This document shows positions 1-12,500 of a stretch of 64,000 bases of DNA, piece after piece. The first letter of the stretch is position 1, and every line of letters begins with the position of its first letter. The stretch covers positions 62,001 through 126,000 of the forward strand of contig CAJNCG010000003.1 in assembly GCA_905221205.1 (NCBI GenBank), given 5' to 3'. This DNA is from a bacterium (GTDB lineage Bacteria > Bacillota > Bacilli > Lactobacillales > Streptococcaceae). The position numbers were made by a program, and so were the translations under genes. Under the pieces are notes generated by a model. It was given only the letters and a program-made list of their open reading frames with translations. It was not told the DNA's origin and ran no database searches.

Positions 1-453
1 GCTCACTTCAAGAACTTCCAAGGTTTCATCCTCATCCTGCGGACGCGGATTTTCCACCTTTGTCAAATCGCTTGCTAAATATAGTTTTAACTTTTCATTA
101 CAAAAGCCAATGGCTGAATAAAAGTCATACAAGAGTTCTAACTTCCCTGTATAGGCTGTTTCTTCCTCCAGTTCACGAAGGGCTGCTGCCACAGGGTCTG
201 TATTTTCTCCTACTTCTAACTTTCCGGCTGGAATTTCGTAAGAGACAGCCTCGATGGATTTGCGGTACTGCTTGACCAAAATGAGTTTTTGTTCATCCGT
301 TACTGCTAAAACACAGACAGCTCCATTGTGGAAAATCAAATCCCGTTGGGCAGTTCCCTTGCCTTCTGGTAATTCAACCTGATCTTGGACCAGTTTAAAA
401 ATTGGCCCTTGATAGATTTCTTTTCGGCTAAGCGTTTTTTCTTCAAATTCCAT
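1..453 (-). CDS. NUDIX hydrolase, ADP-ribose pyrophosphatase-like (partial)
   Basis: The 151 visible residues start at an ATG at 453 and stay open to the window edge, so the C-terminus is missing. The fold is that of NudF-type NUDIX enzymes, which split ADP-ribose or other nucleoside diphosphates linked to another group. The NUDIX box lies around residues 77-101 (IPAGKLEVGE, then RELEEE). One oddity: nine residues separate the box Glu from RELEEE, where the consensus GX5EX7REUXEEXGU has seven, so the loop is two residues longer than usual. The gene starts only 9 bp after the glmU stop and is probably co-transcribed with it. The exact substrate cannot be told from sequence. Confidence 0.85.
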   Translation of the reverse strand, partial: MEFEEKTLSRKEIYQGPIFKLVQDQVELPEGKGTAQRDLIFHNGAVCVLAVTDEQKLILVKQYRKSIEAVSYEIPAGKLEVGENTDPVAAALRELEEETAYTGKLELLYDFYSAIGFCNEKLKLYLASDLTKVENPRPQDEDETLEVLEVS

Positions 454-462
454 GATAGGCTC

Positions 463-1857
<1,395 letters not shown>

Positions 1858-1873
1858 CTAGAAATTCCCTTTT

Positions 1874-1879
1874 ATTATA
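1874..1879 (-). promoter_or_regulatory. Extended -10 promoter of glmU
   Basis: Read on the minus strand, TATGGTATAAT gives a TGn-extended -10 box about 32 bp before the glmU ATG. No good -35 hexamer is seen at 16-18 bp, as is common for extended -10 promoters in streptococci. Confidence 0.55.
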
Positions 1880-1959
1880 CCATATTTCAAATCATTCCGC
1901 GCCCTTGAATGAAAAAATGCTCTAAAGTCCTTTATTAACCCATTTTTTGAGTATTTTTT

Positions 1960-1988
1960 TTGATTTTTTCTCATTTTTAAGGTAAAAT
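1960..1988 (+). promoter_or_regulatory. Promoter of the GH25 lysozyme gene (start codon almost at the predicted +1)
   Basis: A -35 box TTGATT (1960-1965) and a -10 box TAAAAT (1983-1988) are separated by 17 bp. The ATG at 1997 lies only 8 nt after the -10 box, where transcription should begin. There is therefore no room for a Shine-Dalgarno sequence. Confidence 0.6.
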
Positions 1989-1996
1989 TATGAGAT

Positions 1997-2797
1997 ATGA
2001 GAAAGAAAATAAATCCGCTTATTTTGTTTGGTTTTTTTGGGATTATGATTTTCATTTTAATCCTGAATCGCCCTCGTTTTGAGGACCATCCTGTAAAAAC
2101 AAAGTCAAATATCGCGCAAGTAGAAACGCAAGCGCTACATAATATAGATAAACCGGTGATTGATGTTTCTGGTTGGCAACGTCCTGAGGAAATTAATTAC
2201 GATACTCTCTCCCAAAACATTTCTGGAGCTATTGTTCGCGTCCATAGTGGTGCTCAAACGTCCAAAGAGAACGATGCTTCCTATGTTAATGGTGTTGATA
2301 AGGCCTTTAAAACCCATATCACTGAGTTTCAAAAACGAAATGTCCCAGTTGGTGTCTATGCCTATGTAGCCGGAAAAAATGTCCAGGAGATGGAAAAAGC
2401 TGCTGAGGTATTCTATAACGCCTCTTCTCCATACAGCCCTAGCTACTATTGGCTAGATGTGGAAGAAAAAACCATGTCCAATATGAACGAAGGTGTTGAA
2501 GCCTTTCGAGCAAAACTAGAATCATTAGGTGCTAAAAATATCGGAATCTACGTCGGAGTCTACTTCATGGAAGAACACAGTATTGATACAGACAAGTTTA
2601 CCTCTGTTTGGATTCCTTCCTATGGGTCTGACTCAGGATTTTACGAAGCAACTCCTAAGACTGATTTAGATTACGACATTCACCAGTACACTTCTAAAGG
2701 AAAAATTGCTGGCTTTGACCACGATTTGGATATCAACGTCATCTCTTCCTTAAAAAATAAAGAAGAAACCTTTAGAAAACTCTTTTTAAAACCTTAA
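1997..2797 (+). CDS. GH25-family lysozyme (N-acetylmuramidase-like), membrane-anchored
   Basis: Glycoside hydrolase family 25 enzymes cut the MurNAc-GlcNAc beta-1,4 bond of peptidoglycan. The 266-residue protein begins with a short basic stretch and one hydrophobic segment (residues 5-25) without a clear cleavage site, so it is probably a signal anchor with the enzyme outside. The GH25 domain covers about residues 50-260. KPVIDVSGWQ holds the first conserved Asp and YYWLDVEEK holds the D-x-E catalytic pair. No choline-binding or SH3 repeats follow, so it is a catalytic domain only. The ATG has no ribosome binding site and sits 8 nt after a good -10 box. It is transcribed away from glmU. Confidence 0.85.
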   Translation: MRKKINPLILFGFFGIMIFILILNRPRFEDHPVKTKSNIAQVETQALHNIDKPVIDVSGWQRPEEINYDTLSQNISGAIVRVHSGAQTSKENDASYVNGVDKAFKTHITEFQKRNVPVGVYAYVAGKNVQEMEKAAEVFYNASSPYSPSYYWLDVEEKTMSNMNEGVEAFRAKLESLGAKNIGIYVGVYFMEEHSIDTDKFTSVWIPSYGSDSGFYEATPKTDLDYDIHQYTSKGKIAGFDHDLDINVISSLKNKEETFRKLFLKP

Positions 2798-2891
2798 AAG
2801 CATTTGTTTATCATTTGCTTTTTCTTTTTGTGTTTGATTGTGATACAATATAGTAAGGATTTTTTGAAATAGAAATAGTTGGAGGAAAAAT

Positions 2892-3734
2892 ATGCTCTCA
2901 TGGTTAGCACGTGTTATTAAAGGGATTGTCATTGCTCTTGGATTTATTCTACCGGGAATTTCCGGAGGGGTTCTAGCAGCAATCTTAGGAATTTATGAAC
3001 GAATGATTGGCTTTCTGGCCCATCCCTTTAAAGACTTTAAAGAAAATGTTTTGTACTTTATTCCAGTTGCCATCGGTATGCTTCTGGGAATCGGCTTATT
3101 TTCCTACCCGATTGAATACCTGCTTGAAAATTATCAGGTCTTTGTCTTATGGAGCTTTGCGGGTGCCATCATTGGTACAGTTCCTAGCCTTCTCAAAGAA
3201 TCAACTCGAGAATCTGACCGAGACAAGATTGATTTGGCTTGGTTCTGGATAACCTTTATCATTTCTGGATTAGGACTCTATGCCTTAAATTTTGTCGTTG
3301 GAACCTTAAATGCCAGCTTTCTTAATTTCGTCCTAGCTGGTGCACTGCTGGCTCTTGGCGTATTAGTTCCTGGCCTCAGCCCATCAAACCTACTTTTGAT
3401 TTTGGGTCTTTATGCTCCTATGTTGACTGGTTTTAAAACCTTTGACCTCTTGGGAACCTTCTTCCCGATTGGAATTGGGGCAGGTGCAACTCTCATCATT
3501 TTTTCAAAATTGATGGATTATGCCTTAAACAACTACCACTCACGCGTCTATCATTTCATCATCGGTATCGTCCTATCAAGTACCCTTTTGATTTTGATTC
3601 CAAATTCAGGAAACGCTGAGAGTATCCAATACACAGGCCTTTCTCTTGTCGGATATGTCATCATCGCCTTCTTCTTTGCACTGGGAATCTGGCTTGGTAT
3701 TTGGATGAGTCAATTGGAGGATAAATATAAATAA
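2892..3734 (+). CDS. DUF368 membrane protein, PopT-type polyprenyl-phosphate transporter
   Basis: The 280-residue protein is almost entirely membrane segments. It has the DUF368 hallmarks: an N-terminal GFILPGISGGVLAAILGIYE segment and its internal repeat LVPGLSPSNLLLILGLYAPM around residue 158. Two PG(I/L)S half-repeats fit an inverted-repeat transporter fold. DUF368 proteins have been shown in other bacteria (PopT) to return undecaprenyl phosphate across the membrane for reuse in wall synthesis. That role here is inferred from the family. The start has a strong site (GGAGG, 7 nt before the ATG). The stop codon overlaps the next ATG (TAATG). Confidence 0.85.
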   Translation: MLSWLARVIKGIVIALGFILPGISGGVLAAILGIYERMIGFLAHPFKDFKENVLYFIPVAIGMLLGIGLFSYPIEYLLENYQVFVLWSFAGAIIGTVPSLLKESTRESDRDKIDLAWFWITFIISGLGLYALNFVVGTLNASFLNFVLAGALLALGVLVPGLSPSNLLLILGLYAPMLTGFKTFDLLGTFFPIGIGAGATLIIFSKLMDYALNNYHSRVYHFIIGIVLSSTLLILIPNSGNAESIQYTGLSLVGYVIIAFFFALGIWLGIWMSQLEDKYK

Positions 3735-4216
3735 TGGCAAAAAAAGTTAAAATCAAAAAAACATTGGTGGAACAAATCCTGTCTAAAGCAGGTATCCCAC
3801 ATCAGGGAATTCAAATCAATGCCCTGGAAGGAGAGCTGCCTCAAGATTATGAACGAGATCAGATTTTCAAAACCTTGGCTCTTTTGGGAGACAAGACAGG
3901 ACCGATTATTGGAATTATCCCTATCACTCAACACTTGTCTGAAAAGAAACTAGCCAAAATTTCTGGCAATAAAAAAGTGAGCATGATTCCCCAAAAGGAC
4001 TTGGAAAAAACAACAGGTTATATTCATGGAGCTAATAATCCTGTCGGTATTCGTCAGAAACACAATTATCCCATTCTTATCGATAAAATCGCTCTAGACT
4101 TGGATCAAATGATTGTCTCTGCTGGTGAAGTTGGTCACAGCATTATCGTCGCTCCCCAAGACTTGGCTAGCTTTGTAAAGGCTGACTTTGCAGATATTTT
4201 GGAGGACAGCAAGTAA
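3734..4216 (+). CDS. YbaK/EbsC-type aminoacyl-tRNA deacylase
   Basis: This is a 160-residue, single-domain protein of the YbaK/ProX family, which hydrolyses mischarged tRNAs such as Cys-tRNA(Pro) in trans. Family features seen are the N-terminal LSKAGIPHQ-type helix and strand, the conserved IFKTLAL and the C-terminal GGYI-like segment (TGYIHGANNPVGIRQK). It is translationally coupled at both ends: it overlaps the DUF368 stop by 1 nt and shares a TAATG junction with the downstream phosphatase. Confidence 0.88.
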   Translation: MAKKVKIKKTLVEQILSKAGIPHQGIQINALEGELPQDYERDQIFKTLALLGDKTGPIIGIIPITQHLSEKKLAKISGNKKVSMIPQKDLEKTTGYIHGANNPVGIRQKHNYPILIDKIALDLDQMIVSAGEVGHSIIVAPQDLASFVKADFADILEDSK

Positions 4217-4833
4217 TGAAACTCTACTTTGTCCGCCACGGTCGTACGGTCTGGAATCAGGAAGGACGCTTTCAAGGTGCTAGTGGCGATTCTCCCCTAC
4301 TTCCTGAATCCATTGACACCCTCAAAAAACTCGGTCAGTATCTCAAGGATATTCCTTTTGATCAGATTTATGCAAGTGATTTACCTCGAGCGGTCAAATC
4401 TGCCGAGATTATCCAAAGTCAACTCCAGATACCCTGTCCTTTAGAAAGTGTTCCTAACCTCCGTGAATGGCAGCTGGGGAAGTTGGAAGGTTTGAAAATC
4501 GCAACTCTAGAAGCTATTTATCCCCAACAAATCAAGGCTTTCCGTACAAATCTTGCCAAGTTTGACACTCAAATGTTCGGAGCCGAATCCCTCTATAGCA
4601 CAACCCAACGGACCATCCAATTTATCAAATCACTCAAAGATAGTCCGGCTGAGCATATTCTAATTGTCGGCCACGGCGCTAATCTTACTGCCAGTCTTCG
4701 CACTCTTCTAGGTTATAAAGAACCTCTTCTTCGTAAAGATGGCGGTCTAGCAAATGCCAGCCTGACCATTCTAGAAACCCATGATTTTGAAACATTTACT
4801 CTCGATACTTGGAATGATACTTCCTATCAATAA
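4216..4833 (+). CDS. Histidine phosphatase family protein (phosphoglycerate mutase-like)
   Basis: Residues 5-12 (FVRHGRTVWN context) carry the RHG phosphohistidine motif. A second catalytic His lies in VGHGANL near residue 153, and the acidic residue in NLREWQLGKLEG also fits the branch. At 205 residues it has the length of broad-specificity phosphatases (PhoE/GpmB-like) rather than of the glycolytic mutase. The substrate is unknown. It is last in a three-gene overlapping operon and is followed by a clear hairpin terminator. Confidence 0.88.
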   Translation: MKLYFVRHGRTVWNQEGRFQGASGDSPLLPESIDTLKKLGQYLKDIPFDQIYASDLPRAVKSAEIIQSQLQIPCPLESVPNLREWQLGKLEGLKIATLEAIYPQQIKAFRTNLAKFDTQMFGAESLYSTTQRTIQFIKSLKDSPAEHILIVGHGANLTASLRTLLGYKEPLLRKDGGLANASLTILETHDFETFTLDTWNDTSYQ

Positions 4834-4834
4834 C

Positions 4835-4864
4835 AGAACTTGATTTTATCGTCAAGTTCTTTTT
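4835..4864 (+). terminator. Rho-independent terminator after the DUF368 operon
   Basis: A perfect 9-bp stem (AGAACTTGA / TCAAGTTCT) with an 8-nt loop is followed by TTTT, 2 bp after the phosphatase stop codon. Confidence 0.85.
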
Positions 4865-4905
4865 AGTTTTGAAAGATTATCCGTGAATTTCTTGGTTATT
4901 TATGA

Positions 4906-4911
4906 TAAAAT
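4906..4911 (+). promoter_or_regulatory. Extended -10 promoter of lysS
   Basis: TATGATAAAAT has TGn before the -10 box TAAAAT, about 60 bp before the lysS ATG. The -35 region is weak. No T-box leader or other long conserved leader fits in the space. Confidence 0.45.
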
Positions 4912-4961
4912 GGGAGTATCGCAAAAAATGACTCATCGTATTCAATTTTGAGTAAAACTAG

Positions 4962-6461
<1,500 letters not shown>

Positions 6462-6468
6462 TACTCTT

Positions 6469-6495
6469 ATCCTCTGGCTCTTGTCAGGGGATTTT
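6469..6495 (+). terminator. Terminator of lysS
   Basis: An 8-bp stem (ATCCTCTG / CAGGGGAT, one G-T pair) with an 8-nt loop runs into a T tract, 8 bp after the lysS stop. Confidence 0.75.
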
Positions 6496-6508
6496 TCGAT
6501 GCAAAAAG

Positions 6509-6542
6509 AAATAGACTGAAGTTTTCACCTCAGTCTATTTTT
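6509..6542 (-). terminator. Terminator of the giant surface-protein gene (possibly bidirectional)
   Basis: An 11-bp perfect stem (AAATAGACTGA / TCAGTCTATTT) has A/T tracts on both sides. It lies about 30 bp beyond the stop codon of the minus-strand LPXTG gene and could also back up lysS termination. Confidence 0.8.
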
Positions 6543-6572
6543 CTATTGAATCTTAGAAAGGAAGGATCTTTC

Positions 6573-9500
6573 TTAGTCTTCTTTTTTCTTACGAGCTACA
6601 AGTCCGAATGCACTCAACATTCCAAGAAGTCCAAGACTAGCTAGACCAGCCTTATCTTCTGTACCAGTATTTGGTAGTTCCTTCTTATCATTTTCTACAG
6701 TTCTTGCACTAACTGTTTGATTTGATTCTGTTCGACTTACCTGAGTTGGAGTAACTACTGGTTTTTCTGGACTTGTAGGAGTCTCTGGAGAGCTTGGTTG
6801 CTCAGAACGGGTTGGGGTAACTACTTTCTTATAGGTATGAATCACATTACCATTTTTATCTGTCTTAGTACCAATATATTCATATCCTTCTAAAGTCTTA
6901 GGTCCATGGCTACCATTTTCTTCTGGAGAAATTTCTTTACCATCACCATCTTGGTAACGTGTTACGATATGTGTAGTTGAACTACCATTGTTGCCTTGAC
7001 TATTACCATGATTAGATTTAGGAGTTACTTTGACAGGAACTTCTACTGTCACTTTACGTCCATCCGGTAACTCAATCTCAACCGTTACAGATGGTTTATC
7101 ACCTGCTGTATTCGTTTTTGGAATTTCTCCAACTTTAGTAATTTTCCATCCTTCTGGTAAATCAACATGTTTCTTCACCATATCTTCTGTAATCGGTGTT
7201 CCTACCTCAACCACTACAGGAGTTGTTTTTGGAGTAACAATAACAGGGACTTTAACGGTTACTCGTTTACCTCCAGGTAATTCGATTACTACTGGAACAC
7301 TCGGTCTTTCTCCTGGTACATCTGTAGATGGTTTATCACCGATACTAATGATTTTTCCACCTTCTGGAATTTGAATATGTTTTTCAACATCCTCATTTAT
7401 AATTGGATCCCCAAGTTTTTTCACAATGTCTTTAATTGGAGTTACGTTTACAGGAACTTCTACTTCGATTTGTTTACCATTAGGAAGTTCAATTTTGACT
7501 TTGACAGTACCTTTATCTCCCGGTGTATTTATTTCTGGAATTTTTCCTACTTCAACAATTTTTCCACCTTCTGGAACTTTCACATGTTTTTCGATATCCT
7601 CTTTTGTTAATGGAGTATCTGTTACAGGTGTTTCAATTCCAGTAGCTGGAGTTACATTCACCGGAACATCAACGGTAACTGTTTTACCATTTGGTAATTC
7701 TACAGTGACTTTAACTGGATCTTTCTTACCTGGTGTTGTTAAGTCTGGAATGTTTTCAACATTTGTGACCTTGCCACCCTCTGGTATTTTAATACCTTTG
7801 GTGTAATCCTCTGGAGTTAATGGTGTCTTCGTAACTGGTGTTTCAATGCCTTTAACTGGAGTTACATTAACTGGAACATCAACGGTAACTGTTTTACCAT
7901 TTGGTAATTCTACAGTGACTTTAACTGGATCTTTCTTACCTGGCGTTATTAAGTCTGGAATGTTCTCAACATTCGTAACTTTTCCACCTTCTGGAATAGT
8001 GATTCCCTTAGTGTAATCCTCTGGGGTTAGTGGAGTCTTCGTAACTGGTGTTTCGATGCCTTTTACTGGAGTGACATTCACAGGAACATCTACTGTCGTT
8101 GTTTTACCATTTGGTAAGGTAACAGTTACTTTAACAGGATTTTTCTTACCTGGGGTTGTTAAATCTGGAATATTTTCTACATTCGTAACTTTGCCACCTT
8201 CTGGGACTTTAACATATTTCGCAATATCATCCTTTGTTAAAGGTGTATTTGTTACTGGTGTTTCAATTGGTTTTGGTTTAGCTTCTACCACTTTAATCGT
8301 AGCGGGAACTTCAACCAATACATTTCCATTTTTATCTTTTACAACTACTGTTACTGGTTTATCACCAACTGTTGTTGCATCAAATGGTTCAGTTTGTCCA
8401 TCTGGAACTTTATACTCAAATGTTGAACCTTCTGGGTAATCACTTGGAGTAATACTATCTCTTGCTTGTGGTTTTTCAGTTGGATTTACAGGAATTAATT
8501 GTTCCTTGCCTTCCACTACCTTAACCTTAGCAGGAACTTCTACCAGTTTATCTTCCCCATCTTTTGCTTCTACAATAACATCTTTTTCGCCTGGTGTTGT
8601 TGTATCTACTGGAGTTTTATATTTGAATGTTACTCCATCTGGATATTGTTCAGGATCAATACTCTTAGATGCATCTGGTTGTTTATTAGATTTATCAACC
8701 GGCACATATTGTGTCTTCGGTTCTACAACCATTACTTTTGCAGGAACTTTCGCAATGACCTTGCCTCCAATTTTAGCTACTACAACAACATCTTTCTCTC
8801 CCGGTGTTGTTGTGTCTACTGGAGTTTCGTAAGTAAACTCTGTATCTTTAGGGAAGGCTTTAGGATCAATACTTCCTTCAACCGCTGGTTGTTTTTTATC
8901 ATTGTCTACTGGCACAAATTGTGGGTAGCTTTCTACAACACGTACAGTTGCTGGAACTTCTGCAATAGGATTACCCTCTTTATATTTTACAATGACATTG
9001 ACAGTGTAATCACCAGGAGTTGTAGTATCTACAGGAGATTTTGGATCATATTCAAAGGTTGAACCTTCTGGATATTCTGTTTTATCAATACTGTTTTCTG
9101 GATTTGGTTGTTTATTATTTTCATCCACTGGAACAATTTGTGGAACTCCCTCTACAACAGTTACAGGTACTTTAACAACCGTTTTCTTTTCTTCTCCATT
9201 AACAGTGTACTTGACAGTCACATTTACATCAGTATCATCTGACAAATCAGGACTTGCCACATTTTCATCAATACTTACATTGGTAACATTTTCTGGAAGT
9301 TTTCCTTTGAAAGCACCGTCTGCAATAGCTTCTTTGGCTTTAGCAAGAGCTTTTTCTTTTGCTTTTTCCTTGTCGCTATCTTTTGCAACGAAAATTCCTT
9401 TTGGTGTTGGTTTTGGTAAAACTGTTACTTTAACTTTTACTGGTTCTGTTAAAGTTTCTCCATTTTGATCTGTATAAGTTACTGGAACAGTCACTTCTTT

Positions 9501-12500
9501 GACACCTGGTCTAACTGTAATATCTTTAGCTAAATCTTTAGGCTCACCTTTCGTTCCATTTTTCCCTGGAGTGACCGCATCAGTGATATCCTTAGCAGTC
9601 AGTTCATCTCCTTCAAAGACAACTTTAGAGGTTGGAGTTGAACCAACTACATTTACCGGAACATCCACATTCACAGAAATATCATCAATAACTTTTCCAG
9701 TAGCATTATCTCTATATTTAACCGTAACAGTAACTGGAGTTTGTTGACCATTTTGATCCGTTTTTGGAGTAACAATCGCATCATCTGTTACGAATGGAGT
9801 TACACCTTCAGGAACATTTGTTAATCCAGTAATTGCTTTATTAACATTTGCTCGAATAGAATCGATTAAGTTCTCGTTAGATGTACCGTTTAAGACTGTA
9901 ACACCTTTTGGAATTGGTTTTGGAAGAACTTTAACAGTCACCTCAACCGGTTCATCACGTTTGAATTTATCTGCTCCATAAGTAACCGTTGCTGGAACTT
10001 TAATCTCTTGACCTGCTTTTCCATCAGTAGAAATATTGCTGACATCAGGATTCGTAACTTTACCGTCCTTACCAGGTGTTACAGCTCCTCCTACTTTTTC
10101 TGCAGATGGCTTATCACCTTCCACTACATATACAGTTTTTGCAGTGGATACACGTGGTTGAACTTTAATGGTAAATTCTTGAGTGATATTATCAATTGTA
10201 TCTTTCTTCGTATCAAATACTGGGTCTTTATCAAATGGATTGTCGACGATATCATATCCCATTGATTTCAACACATCGATATGAGCCTGCACATTACTTT
10301 CAGGAATTGTTTCGCCTGATTTACCAGTTAGCGTTAAGGCATGATCAGTCAACTCTGTTTCTGTTTGAGTTTTTGGATCTACTGAAACGAATTTAACTTT
10401 TGCTTTTTGATCTTCTTTGTCGTAGGTAATCTTGATGTTTGCTTTTGGATCCATAATTTGTGGTGGTTTATAACCTTCTTCTGGATTGGCAGGATTTACT
10501 GGTTCTAATGGTGTTCCATTGCTATCTTTTGGAGTATATCCATCTTTATGAGGGATTACCTGTGTAATTTCACCAGTCTTGGTTGGATCTTTTGGATCGT
10601 TAGGGAATGGAATCGGATCTCCATCCTTACCAGTGGTTGGATCAACAGGAATCCAGCTTCCAATCTTCGTATACGTTACTTTTTCAATTTCATCAGGAAT
10701 TACTTTTGTATCATTTGCAGGAGTTGCTGCTTCTTTAGCAGGAATTTCTTTTTTATCAGCAATATATCCTGGTAAAACATCTACTCCAACTTTATCCCAT
10801 GTTTTATTAGGACTTTCCCAATCTGTATAGGTTACTTCTTTGGTGACAAGATTAACGGTTGCTTTTCTTGTGAATGGCACAGTTTGAACAGTATCATCCT
10901 TAACTTTTGCTTCAGGTGCTGTATCAGAATCTTTCTTCACATAAGAAATCACACGTTTAGCGGTCGTATTCAAATCAGATTCAGCCAAGCCTTCAGGCCA
11001 CTTAAGGTCTGGGGTATCTCCATTTGGATCAACTGGACTATCTTTTTCATGTGGTGTAGATGAAGGAACTTCAACAATTCTTGGTTTAACCACAATTTTG
11101 AATGTCTGAGAAGGCGCTGGGGTACCATCTTGTGCATTGATGTCTTCTTTATCATCAAATATTGGATGATGATTATCTTGAGTATGATATTCATCACTTT
11201 CTACTTCATAACCTTGGTTCTTCAGTTCTTTAATTTTGTTTTCAACATCTATACTTGCTGGTAATTCTGAACCAGATTTACCAGTTAAATCAAAGCTAGA
11301 AACAACTTCATTTGCAGCTCCATCGACTTTCTTCTCAATCACTACTTTAGCTGTTTGAGTAGAAGGTGTATACGTAATTGGTGATTCTCCAAATTTATCC
11401 GTTGGAGTAAATCCATCTGGCACTTTATATCCTTGAGTTGGATCATTAGGATTTTTCGGTGTCAATTCCTGTCCATTATAAACTGGTGTATAACCTGGAA
11501 CATATGGAATCGTTACAGTACTAAAGTCCCCTGGAACTGTTGGATCATTTGGGTTATTTGGATAAGGAATTTTATCTTGAGCACCATTCGGTTTCTTACC
11601 TTCTGGATATTTAGGAGTAAATGAACCAATTTCTTTATAAAGAACTTTAGTCACTTCTTGAGTAACTGTTCCATCTTGTGCAGGAACTGGAGCTTCTTTT
11701 TCAGCTACTGTTTTATCTGCTTCTTTTACTAATAAGTAATTGTCTACTACTGGTGAGTCAACAGCATTGAATTTACCTTTTGTTCCATCAGCTTTAGAAT
11801 CTACTAATTTATCCGTTTCATTATAAACTTCCCAATCTGAGTAAGTCACTTCTTTTGTTTCAGGATTAACAGTTGCTGTACGTTTGTAAGTTACTTTTTG
11901 TACTTTATCAGGTTTTAATCCAGTTACATCAGCTTTATTAGCATCTTCTTCTTTTAGATACTTAATAGTACGTGTTACTTCTTTGACTAAATCTTCACGT
12001 GTCAATCCTGCTGGATATTTACCTAGATTCTCATCCCCAGGTTTCACAGGTGTGTCTGGTGTTTTTGGAGATACAGGAGATGTTGTACTTGGATCCGTTG
12101 AATCAGTTGTTACTGTTGGGTCTACTTTAATTAGGTCTAATACATGTACCGTTACATCGGCTTCTGTTGATTTCTTACCTTCACTATCAGTTGATTGAAC
12201 TTTTACAGTGTAATCTCCAACTTTAGTTGTATCTAGGTTACCTGCATCACTTACTGCGATTGTTGGTTTAGTAGCATCAACTCCATCACGATCGTCTTCT
12301 AAGTCAGTTGCAGATGGTTTAGCTTTTTCTAAAACTTTATCATTGTTCCATTTGTCAGCTTCTTTTGTTTTATAAACATATAAATCTTTTTTCTCAACTG
12401 CTACTGTTGGAGCTTCGTTTAGAACATTAGCGTAAGCTGGATCTGATTCGTTACCAGCCTTATCAAGCACAGTGACTTTGATACGTTTGTCAGGATTTGT

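Noticed and set aside
7030..9747. Many plus-strand open frames opposite the adhesin repeats
   Set aside because: They mirror the repeated minus-strand coding sequence, share its periodicity and lack ribosome sites and recognisable domains.
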